Source of the DNA: an uncultured Clostridia bacterium
Lineage (GTDB): Bacteria > Bacillota > Clostridia > Christensenellales > CAG-138
DNA: 10,360 nt
Assembly (NCBI GenBank): GCA_946183765.1
Contig: CAMHDC010000025.1
Location: 1-10,360 of the forward strand
Reading direction: 5' to 3'
Shown: positions 1 to 5,448 of the stretch, in pieces
Layout of the letters: the number at the start of each line of letters is the position of its first letter
Numbering within the stretch: position 1 is the stretch's first letter
The notes under the pieces: generated by a model
What the model was told of the DNA's origin: nothing
The model's input: only the letters and a program-made list of their open reading frames with translations
The model's database searches: none
Translations under genes and position numbers: made by a program

Positions 1-356
1 CCGATGGGCACGGAGGGGTCGATGATCTGGGGGATCACCAGCATGCGCTTGCGGATCTCAGATTGGAGCTCGTCCTCCCGGGCGGTGAGGGCGTTCATCT
101 CGTCGGCCATGGCGGTGACCTGCTTCTTGGTCTCCTCCGCCTCGTCCCGCTTGCCCTGGCCCATGAGCATGCCGATCCGCTTGCTGATCACGTTGCGCTG
201 GTTGCGCAGGTAGTCGCAGCGGGTCACGGCCTCCCGATACTCCTTATCGAGGGCGATCACCTCGTCCACCAGGGGGAGCTTCTCGTCCTGAAACTTCTTT
301 TTGATGTTCTCCCGGACCAGATCGGGGTCCGTGCGCAGCAGTTTGATGTCTATCAT
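1..356 (-). CDS. serS: Seryl-tRNA synthetase, N-terminal part (cut by window edge)
   Basis: Class II aminoacyl-tRNA synthetase that charges tRNA-Ser in the cytoplasm. Only the first 118 codons and two bases are visible; the gene runs off the left edge. The protein begins MIDIKLLRTDPDLV, the usual SerRS opening. It continues as a charged, helical region with the pattern RNQRNVISKRIG (about residues 52-63), then alternating Glu/Lys/Arg residues typical of the long antiparallel coiled-coil arm that contacts the tRNA variable arm. The visible part ends with IDPSVPIG, matching the (N/D)-x-SVPxG junction into the catalytic domain. The ATG at 356 lies 4 bp after the argS stop. An AGGA Shine-Dalgarno site sits inside the last argS codons, so the two genes are probably cotranscribed and translationally coupled. 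Catalytic motifs 1-3 are outside the window. Identification is firm from the N-terminus and the length up to the SVPxG site. Confidence 0.93.
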   Translation of the reverse strand, partial: MIDIKLLRTDPDLVRENIKKKFQDEKLPLVDEVIALDKEYREAVTRCDYLRNQRNVISKRIGMLMGQGKRDEAEETKKQVTAMADEMNALTAREDELQSEIRKRMLVIPQIIDPSVPI

Positions 357-360
357 ATGT

Positions 361-2052
361 TTACATCCTTTCCGGGGCCTGGATGCCCAGCAGATTCAAT
401 CCGATTTCGATGGTTTGCCGCGCCGCGTCGGTGAGCGCCAGGCGGGCCGTCCGTTCCGCTTCGTCCTCCGCCATGATGCGGATCTCGTAGTAGAACTTGT
501 TCATGGCGGTGCACACGGCCATGACCGCCCGGGCGACGAGGTAGGGCTCGTACTTGTCCGCGGCGGCCTTCACGGCGGCGGGGAAGCCGTCGATGGCCTT
601 TAGGAGCGCCAGGGAATAGGGGTCAGAGAGCAGGGAGGCGTTGAGCTTGTCCCGATCGTAACCGCCGGCCTTGCGCAGCACGGAGCAGCACCGGGCGTGG
701 GTGTACTGGGCGTAGGGGCCCGTCTCCCCGTCGAAGTTCAGCACCTTGTCGTAGCTGAAGACCACGTCCTTGATCCGGGAGTTGTAGAGCGCCCCCCAGA
801 TCACCGCGCCCACGCCCACGGCTTCCGCCGCGGACCGCTTGTCCTCCAAATCGGGGCTCTTCTCACAGATGATCTCGTAGGTCTTCTCCACGGCCGCGTC
901 CAGCACGTCGTCCAGATACAGCACCTTGCCCTCCCGGGTGTGGAAGGCGCCGCCCTCCATGCTGACCATGCCGAAGTTCACGTGGACGCAGTCCTTGACC
1001 CAGTCCCGCCCCATGAGCTCCAGGACCTTGAAGATCTGCCTGAAATGCAGGTCCTGCTGGTAGGCCACCACGTACAGGAGCTTGGCAAAGTCGTAGGTCT
1101 CCTTCCGGTAGCAGGCGGCGGCCAGGTCGCGGGTGGCGTAGATGGTGCTGCCGTCGCTCTTCAAAATGATGCAGGGGGGCATATTCCATTCGGAAAGATC
1201 CACGATGGTGGCCCCCTTGTCCAGCTTGCTGATGCCCTTCTCCCGAAGCTCGTCGATGACGGGCTGCATCTTGTCCTCGTAGAAGGACTCGCCCGCCCAG
1301 CTGTCGAACCGGACGCCCATGCGCTCGTAGGTCTTCTTGACCTCCCGGATGGTGGCGTCCTTCATCTGCTTCCAGAGGGCCACGGCCTCCCCGTCGCCGA
1401 TTTCGATCCGATGGAACCAGGCGCGGGCTTCACCGTCCATCTCGGGATGTTCCTCGGCCTCCTGATGGTAGCGGACGTACAGGTCCACCAGCTCCCGGAT
1501 GCCGTATTGGTCCACGGGCTTGGTACCCCACTTCTTGTAGGCCACGATCATCTTGCCGAACTGGGTGCCCCAGTCCCCCAGATGGTTCACGCCCACGGGA
1601 TCGTACCCCAGGTGCTTATAGATGCGGTACAGGGCGTTGCCGATGGCGGTGGAGGGCAGATGATGGAAGCCGAAGGGCTTGGCGATGTTGATGGAGGAAT
1701 AGTCCAGCACCACGTGCCGGCCCTGCCCCTCACCGGACCCGCCGTAGGCTTTCCCCGCGTCCAGGACCTTCGCGAGCACATTTTGGGCCTGCTGCCCCTT
1801 CTCGATGAAGAAGTTAAGGTACGGCCCCACAGCCTCCGCCTTCTCGATGCCGGCGGGCAGCTCGATCCTCTCCTTCAGCTCCGCGGCGATGGCGTTGGGG
1901 GCCTTGCGGAGGACCTTGGAGAGCTTGAAGCAGGGAAAGGCCACGTCGCCCATACTGGGGTTCTTGGGCGTCTCCAGCAGCCCCGCCAGCTCCTCCACGG
2001 GCAGGTCCACGCACCCCTTCAGGGCGGCGGCCACAGCGTCGGTATAGTTCAT
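361..2052 (-). CDS. argS: Arginyl-tRNA synthetase
   Basis: Cytoplasmic class I synthetase that joins arginine to tRNA-Arg; 563 aa, normal for the family. Visible order: N-terminal additional domain (about 1-110, with NPSMGDVAFPCFKLSK and GPYLNFF), Rossmann catalytic core from DYSSINIAKPF (117-127), GVNHLGDWGTQFGK (154-167), YQQDLHFRQIFKVLELMG (331-348), the KMSKS-equivalent loop FHTREGK (370-376), then the DALR-type anticodon-binding domain starting GPYAQYTHARCCSVLRK (445-461) and ending LGIQAPERM. The ATG at 2052 is preferred over an in-frame ATG at 2115 because AAGGAG lies 7-8 nt upstream and the extra 21 residues do not look like ArgRS. The HIGH signature reads GFHH at 128-131, lacking the first His (see findings). 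First gene of an operon with serS; a -10 element and a short leader precede it. Confidence 0.95.
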   Translation of the reverse strand: MNYTDAVAAALKGCVDLPVEELAGLLETPKNPSMGDVAFPCFKLSKVLRKAPNAIAAELKERIELPAGIEKAEAVGPYLNFFIEKGQQAQNVLAKVLDAGKAYGGSGEGQGRHVVLDYSSINIAKPFGFHHLPSTAIGNALYRIYKHLGYDPVGVNHLGDWGTQFGKMIVAYKKWGTKPVDQYGIRELVDLYVRYHQEAEEHPEMDGEARAWFHRIEIGDGEAVALWKQMKDATIREVKKTYERMGVRFDSWAGESFYEDKMQPVIDELREKGISKLDKGATIVDLSEWNMPPCIILKSDGSTIYATRDLAAACYRKETYDFAKLLYVVAYQQDLHFRQIFKVLELMGRDWVKDCVHVNFGMVSMEGGAFHTREGKVLYLDDVLDAAVEKTYEIICEKSPDLEDKRSAAEAVGVGAVIWGALYNSRIKDVVFSYDKVLNFDGETGPYAQYTHARCCSVLRKAGGYDRDKLNASLLSDPYSLALLKAIDGFPAAVKAAADKYEPYLVARAVMAVCTAMNKFYYEIRIMAEDEAERTARLALTDAARQTIEIGLNLLGIQAPERM

Positions 2053-2093
2053 AGGGTTCTCCTTCCTATGTCGCTTGAATTCATAACTTAAAC

Positions 2094-2122
2094 AGTATAG
2101 CAGATACTTTTCCAAAAGAAAA
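2094..2122 (-). promoter_or_regulatory. Candidate argS-serS promoter
   Basis: On the minus strand the -10 is TATACT (2099-2094; 5 of 6 to consensus). With a 17 bp spacer the -35 would be TTTTCT (2122-2117), a poor 3 of 6. It overlaps the U-tract of the upstream barnase-barstar terminator. Predicted start near 2087 gives a leader of about 35 nt containing the AAGGAG ribosome site. The -10 is convincing; the -35 is not. Confidence 0.45.
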
Positions 2123-2147
2123 CAGAGGATTTCAAAAAATCCTCCGT
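2112..2147 (-). terminator. Rho-independent terminator after the barstar gene
   Basis: Read on the minus strand, an 11 bp stem (ACGGAGGATTT paired with AAATCCTCTGT, one G-U pair) closes a TTTG loop at 2136-2133 and is followed by TTTCTTTTGG. It sits 20 bp after the barstar stop and ends the barnase-barstar transcript just before the argS promoter. Confidence 0.88.
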
Positions 2148-2167
2148 GATTCTTTCACAAAACGGCG

Positions 2168-2422
2168 TTATCCCTCGTGCACCTCTACGGACAGATATTT
2201 GTTCCGCCGGGCGGCGTCCTTGAACACCCGCAGAAAATACTGCCCGCAGGGGCTGCCTGTTCCGGTGAGGACCAGGCGGGTGGGGGTGGAGACGTCCGTG
2301 AGGCAGTCGTGGAGGGCGTCCAGGTTCCGGCCGAAATACGCGGGGAAAGCAAGCTCCCGTGTGAGGTAGTCGTAGACCGCCTCAGGGGTGCCGAGCCGTT
2401 CAAAATCACACAAAACCAGCAT
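2168..2422 (-). CDS. Barstar-family ribonuclease inhibitor
   Basis: Small cytoplasmic protein (84 aa) expected to bind and block the barnase-type RNase encoded just upstream. The core FPAYFGRNLDALHDCLTD (26-43) lines up without gaps with the barstar segment of Bacillus amyloliquefaciens and in the same numbering: Y29, G31, N33, D35, D39 and T42 are kept. In barstar, Tyr29, Asp35, Asp39 and Thr42 lie in the barnase interface, and Asp39 contacts the active site. The usual Trp38 is His here. An acidic residue (D69) falls where barstar has Glu76. The ATG at 2422 has GGGGAGG about 7 nt upstream and lies 3 bp after the barnase stop, so toxin and inhibitor share one message. The stop is followed by a strong terminator. 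The family call is firm; specific inhibition of the neighbouring RNase is inferred from adjacency and conserved contacts. Confidence 0.9.
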   Translation of the reverse strand: MLVLCDFERLGTPEAVYDYLTRELAFPAYFGRNLDALHDCLTDVSTPTRLVLTGTGSPCGQYFLRVFKDAARRNKYLSVEVHEG

Positions 2423-2425
2423 GGT

Positions 2426-3010
2426 TCATTCCTCCCCGTAGAGCAAGGTGAAGCTTTCGTAGTGGTCGTCGGTGTAGTAGACAAGGCCGTCGCTGGAATA
2501 GATGATGCGCTTGGCGCCCCTGGATCGCTTGCCTACGGTGTCGATGTCGCATTCGTAGTAGGTGCGGCCCTTCTTCTTAGGCAGAAGCCCCTCGTAGTTG
2601 CCGAAATAATCCCCGCCGATGGCCGCGCCGCGGCGGTAATACTCCACCTCGCCGCTGTCCCAGCCCAGCTTCTGGGCTTCCTTCTTGGTGATGAAGTGGG
2701 GCGGCAGCTCCCCGTAGAGATGCAGATACAGAGCCACCCGGTCCCTGTCGTCGTAATCTTCCCCGTACTGTACCGGGCATTCGGTGGGGGCGGCGGTGGG
2801 CCTGGCCGTGGGCTTCGACTCGTACGTGGGCGCCGGGGTGCTGGCCTCAGGCGCGTCCGTCAGCAGGACGAGGCTGAAATCCATGGGTGCTTCCGTAGGG
2901 GCGGCGGTGGCCGGGGGGGCCGTCAGCTGGACGAACTCCGTCTGGGCGGGCCGAGGCGCGCAGCCCACGAGCAGCAACAGTATGAGCGTCAGGGACAAAA
3001 CCTTTTTCAT
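2426..3010 (-). CDS. Lipid-anchored barnase-type ribonuclease
   Basis: Predicted surface lipoprotein RNase of the barnase (N1/T1-like microbial RNase) family; 194 aa. The signal peptide MKKVLSLTLILLLLVGC gives a lipobox LVGC with the lipidated Cys at 17. A Thr/Pro/Ala-rich spacer (about 28-78) follows, then a barnase domain (about 85-191). All catalytic positions of barnase have counterparts: K109 (Lys27, in FITK), E153 (Glu73, general base), R164 and R168 (Arg83, Arg87) and H183 (His102, general acid, in TDDHYESF). Structural motifs AQKLGW, IGGDYFGN, LPKKKGRTYYE and RIIYSSD also match. It should therefore be active, cleaving RNA 3' of guanosine. The ATG at 3010 is chosen because it starts the signal peptide; in-frame upstream codons give no signal peptide or ribosome site. 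Only GGGGG sits directly before the ATG, and the mRNA may be leaderless. A barstar gene follows 3 bp downstream. Confidence 0.92.
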   Translation of the reverse strand: MKKVLSLTLILLLLVGCAPRPAQTEFVQLTAPPATAAPTEAPMDFSLVLLTDAPEASTPAPTYESKPTARPTAAPTECPVQYGEDYDDRDRVALYLHLYGELPPHFITKKEAQKLGWDSGEVEYYRRGAAIGGDYFGNYEGLLPKKKGRTYYECDIDTVGKRSRGAKRIIYSSDGLVYYTDDHYESFTLLYGEE

Positions 3011-3016
3011 GCCCCC

Positions 3017-3045
3017 AGTATACACCCCGGGACCCCATTGTGCAA
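3017..3045 (-). promoter_or_regulatory. Candidate promoter of the barnase-barstar unit
   Basis: On the minus strand: -35 TTGCAC (3045-3040; 3 of 6), 17 bp spacer, -10 TATACT (3022-3017; 5 of 6). Only six bases separate the -10 from the ATG at 3010, so transcription would begin at or next to the start codon. The -35 is shared as a palindrome (TTGTGCAA, 3038-3045) with the divergent apbE promoter. Confidence 0.5.
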
Positions 3046-3066
3046 CGGGCGAAATCATAGTATACT
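3038..3066 (+). promoter_or_regulatory. Candidate apbE promoter
   Basis: Plus strand: -35 TTGTGC (3038-3043; 3 of 6), 17 bp spacer, -10 TATACT (3061-3066; 5 of 6). Predicted start near 3073 leaves a leader of about 24 nt carrying GGGGAGG (3084-3090). It is the mirror image of the barnase promoter around 3041.5. Confidence 0.55.
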
Positions 3067-3096
3067 GTACGCAAACCATTCGAGGGGAGGACGGCC

Positions 3097-4077
3097 ATGA
3101 AAAAGAGCGTGACGCTGCTGTTGGCACTGCTGTTGCTGCTGTCCCTGCTCCCGGGCTGCGGGGGACAGGCGGAGCAGGTGACCCGCACGGACTACCTGCT
3201 GGACACGGTGGTCACCCTGACCCTCTACGGGGCCACGGAGGCGGATCTGGACGCGGCCTTCCGGGAAATACGGCGGCTGAGCGACCTCCTGGACGCCTAT
3301 TCGCCCTTCAGCGATCTGGGCTGGGTGCAGGCGGCGGCGGGGATCAAGCCTGTGGCCGTTTCCCCCGAGACCATGGAGCTGCTCCTTTTCGCCAAACAGA
3401 TGCATGAGAGAACGGGCGGGTATCTGGACGTGACCGTGGGCCCCCTCATCGACCTGTGGAACATCCGAAACGGGGGGCACTATCCCACGGGCGGAGAGCT
3501 CTCCGCCGCTTTAGAGTTGCTGGGCATGGACGATCTTCTTCTGGACGAGACGGCCGGCACGGCGTATCTCGTTCGCCCCGGCATGCGGCTGGATCTGGGT
3601 GCGCTGGCCAAGGGGTATATCGCGGATAAGGTGAAGGCGCTGCTGCTGGAGAGAGGCGTGAAAAGCGGGGTCATCGACCTGGGCCGGAATATCCTGCTCA
3701 TCGGCGAAAAGCCGGGCGGCGCGGCCTTTTCCATCGGCGTCCAGAGCCCCATGAATGCCGGGGACCTGCTGCGGGTGCTCTCGCTTCGGGATATGAGCCT
3801 GGTCACCTCCGGCACCTACGAGCGATACTTCGAGCAGGACGGCAAACGGTATCACCACGTGCTGGACCCCTTCACGGGCTTCCCGGCGGACACCGATCTT
3901 TCCGCCGTCACCGTCCTCTCCGACAGCTCGTTGTGGGGCGACGCCCTGTCCACGGCCTGCCTGCTGTTGGGCGTGGACGACGGCCTGAAGCTCATAGACT
4001 CCATCTCGGACGCCGAAGTCCTCTTCGTTCGCACCGACGGCACGGTGGTCACGTCTTCCGGGTTTCCCCAAAAATAG
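3097..4077 (+). CDS. apbE: FAD:protein FMN transferase (ApbE/Ftp family lipoprotein)
   Basis: ApbE-type enzyme that moves FMN from FAD onto a Ser/Thr of secreted or membrane flavoproteins, acting outside the membrane as a lipoprotein; 326 aa. Lipobox LPGC gives the anchored Cys at 21. Family landmarks in order: LLDTVVTLTLYG (34-45), GGYLDVTVGPLIDLW (107-121), LDLGALAKGYIAD (165-177), GVIDLGRNI (191-199), HHVLDPFTGFPA (253-264) and LWGDALSTACLLLG (279-292), whose D282 and nearby Thr/Ser fit the Mg-binding site. The usual GGN in the fourth motif is GRN here (Arg197). The ATG at 3097 has GGGGAGG 6 nt upstream. No Rnf, Nqr or FMN-binding (CXXT/S) substrate gene is visible nearby, so the acceptor protein is unknown. 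It is divergent from the barnase gene and convergent with alr. Confidence 0.93.
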   Translation: MKKSVTLLLALLLLLSLLPGCGGQAEQVTRTDYLLDTVVTLTLYGATEADLDAAFREIRRLSDLLDAYSPFSDLGWVQAAAGIKPVAVSPETMELLLFAKQMHERTGGYLDVTVGPLIDLWNIRNGGHYPTGGELSAALELLGMDDLLLDETAGTAYLVRPGMRLDLGALAKGYIADKVKALLLERGVKSGVIDLGRNILLIGEKPGGAAFSIGVQSPMNAGDLLRVLSLRDMSLVTSGTYERYFEQDGKRYHHVLDPFTGFPADTDLSAVTVLSDSSLWGDALSTACLLLGVDDGLKLIDSISDAEVLFVRTDGTVVTSSGFPQK

Positions 4078-4082
4078 GAAAC

Positions 4083-4103
4083 GGGCCGGGTAAACCACGG
4101 CCC
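4083..4103 (-). terminator. Candidate alr terminator
   Basis: Hairpin with arms GGGCCG/CGGCCC (4083-4088, 4098-4103) plus two inner G-C pairs. Read on the minus strand it is followed by GTTTCCTATTTTT. It lies about 57 bp past the alr stop, immediately after the apbE stop, so it could also act on plus-strand transcripts, though the plus-side tract is only TTT. Confidence 0.55.
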
Positions 4104-4136
4104 TTTCGACGAATAGATGCGTTGATCCATGCAGAG

Positions 4137-4161
4137 GAGAGGCTTGCCTCTCACGTTTTTT
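4137..4161 (+). terminator. Candidate apbE terminator
   Basis: Plus-strand stem GAGAGG/CCTCTC (4137-4142, 4147-4152) with a CTTG loop, followed by ACG and six T (4156-4161). The T-run overlaps the alr stop codon. The opposite strand has no U-tract, so this one serves the plus-strand apbE transcript. Confidence 0.65.
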
Positions 4162-5329
4162 AGTCCATCAGCGGCCGTTGGACGCTGACGATCTCCCCGT
4201 CCCGGATATACACCCGGGGCACCCGGGGGGTGATGAGGCAGGTGACCTCGTAGCCGATGGTCCCGATGAGGTCCGCCACGTCGTCCGCCGTGATCTCGTC
4301 GCCGCCGTCCCGGCCGAAGATGGTGACGGTGTCGCCCACCTGCGCTTCCGGCACTTTCGTCACGTCGATCATGAACTGGTCCATGCACACCCGGCCCAGG
4401 ATGGGGCAGCGGACGCCCCGGACCAGCACCTGGCCCCTGTTGCTGAGGAGCCGGTTGACCCCGTCGGCGTACCCGGCGGAGACCGTGGCCACCTTCGTTC
4501 CGGGCTGGGCCACGCAGGTGCAGCCGTAGCTCACGGGGGTGGGCTCCGTGACGGTCTTCAAAAAGCTGATGTGGGATTTGAGGGCCATGACGCCCTTTAC
4601 TCCGCCGATGAGGGAGAGGTCCACTTCGTCGGAGGGCTTGAGCCCGTAGAGGATGATCCCCTCCCGGACCATGTCGAATTTCTCCGGCATCTCGATGAGC
4701 CCGGCGCTGTTGTCGAGGTGCTTCAGGGGAATCGCAATGCCCCGCTTCTCCAGGGCCGCCGTCATAGCCTTGTATCGCCGGGTTTGTTCGTTAGCATAGG
4801 TCTTGTCGGCACAGTCGGCCTTGGCGTAGTGGCTGAACACGCCCAGGAGCTTCCCGCCGGGGAGCTTCGTCAGCGCCTCGATCTCGTCCAAACTCTGCTC
4901 GGTGCAGGCGAACCCGATGCGGCCCATGCCCGTGTCCAGGGCGATATGGTAGGGGATGGTCTTTCCGTGGGCGGCCCCGTATGCGCATAAAGCCTTGCCG
5001 TATGCAAAGGAGGGCACCGCCGCTTCGATGTCGTACCGGGCGATGGCTTCAAAGTCGCTCTCCGGCGTGGGGGCCAAAAGGAAGATGGGCGTCTCGATGC
5101 CCGCCTTGCGAAGCTCCACCGCCTCGTCCGTCATGGCCACGGCGAACCGGTCCGCCTTGCCCTCCAAGAGCTTCGCCGCTTCCACGGCCCCGTGACCGTA
5201 GGCGTTGGCCTTGATGACCGCGGCCAAAAGCACCTCGTCCGGCAGATGCCGCCGGGCCGCTGTAAAGTTATGGAGCATGGCGTCCAGATCGATCTCACAC
5301 CAGGTCCTCAGCGTATCACAAACCGTCAT
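4160..5329 (-). CDS. alr: Alanine racemase
   Basis: PLP-dependent racemase converting L-Ala to D-Ala for peptidoglycan, cytoplasmic; 389 aa, normal length. An N-terminal TIM barrel carries the PLP lysine K40 in AVIKANAYGHG (38-47), LDTGMGRIGF (131-140) with R137, FSHYAKAD (165-172), HLDNSAG (204-210) and VREGIILYG (221-229). The C-terminal beta domain carries the catalytic tyrosine Y287 in SAGYADGVNR (284-293), GRVCMDQFMIDVT (312-324) and the conserved tail YEVTCLITPRVPRVY. Both catalytic residues (Lys and Tyr) are present, so the enzyme should be active. The ATG at 5329 is chosen over an in-frame ATG at 5440 because CGAGG lies 8 nt upstream, homology starts here, and the candidate promoter lies inside the longer reading. 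Single-gene minus unit, divergent from the acyltransferase operon. Whether it is the biosynthetic (alr) or catabolic paralogue cannot be told. Confidence 0.95.
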   Translation of the reverse strand: MTVCDTLRTWCEIDLDAMLHNFTAARRHLPDEVLLAAVIKANAYGHGAVEAAKLLEGKADRFAVAMTDEAVELRKAGIETPIFLLAPTPESDFEAIARYDIEAAVPSFAYGKALCAYGAAHGKTIPYHIALDTGMGRIGFACTEQSLDEIEALTKLPGGKLLGVFSHYAKADCADKTYANEQTRRYKAMTAALEKRGIAIPLKHLDNSAGLIEMPEKFDMVREGIILYGLKPSDEVDLSLIGGVKGVMALKSHISFLKTVTEPTPVSYGCTCVAQPGTKVATVSAGYADGVNRLLSNRGQVLVRGVRCPILGRVCMDQFMIDVTKVPEAQVGDTVTIFGRDGGDEITADDVADLIGTIGYEVTCLITPRVPRVYIRDGEIVSVQRPLMD

Positions 5330-5361
5330 TTCCCAAACCTCGTTCGCTTCATATCCTTGAT

Positions 5362-5390
5362 ACTGTATCACCACGCCCTCGGATTGACAA
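5362..5390 (-). promoter_or_regulatory. Candidate alr promoter
   Basis: Minus strand: -35 TTGTCA (5390-5385; 5 of 6), 17 bp spacer, extended -10 TGA-TACAGT (-10 at 5367-5362; 4 of 6). Predicted start near 5355 gives a leader of about 26 nt. The -10 lies inside a 13 bp palindrome, TGATACTGTATCA (5358-5370), a possible operator. Confidence 0.6.
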
Positions 5391-5412
5391 GGCCCAATGA
5401 TTGTGATACCGT
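5384..5412 (+). promoter_or_regulatory. Candidate promoter of the acyltransferase operon
   Basis: Plus strand: perfect -35 TTGACA (5384-5389), 17 bp spacer, extended -10 TGA-TACCGT (-10 at 5407-5412; 3 of 6). Predicted start near 5419, leader about 30 nt. Its -35 overlaps that of the divergent alr promoter, with exact dyad symmetry around 5387. Confidence 0.5.
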
Positions 5413-5448
5413 ACAAAAATAAACGAAAACAAGCGAGCATACATCGGA

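Noticed and set aside
697..2091. 464-codon plus-strand frame opposite argS
   Set aside because: Complement of argS third-position bias; low-complexity Val/His/Gly/Leu composition, no recognisable domain or ribosome site.
2053..2167. T-box or other riboswitch leader before argS
   Set aside because: The sequence between the upstream terminator and the argS ATG is too short, and no T-box consensus or specifier stem is visible.
2177..3100. 307-codon plus-strand frame across the barstar and barnase genes
   Set aside because: Antisense shadow; the opposite strand has a lipobox, catalytic residues and ribosome sites, while this frame has none.
5330..5440. Longer alr start at 5440
   Set aside because: The extra residues (MLACFRLFLYG and onward) do not belong to alanine racemases, the region contains the candidate alr promoter, and a good ribosome site precedes the ATG at 5329.
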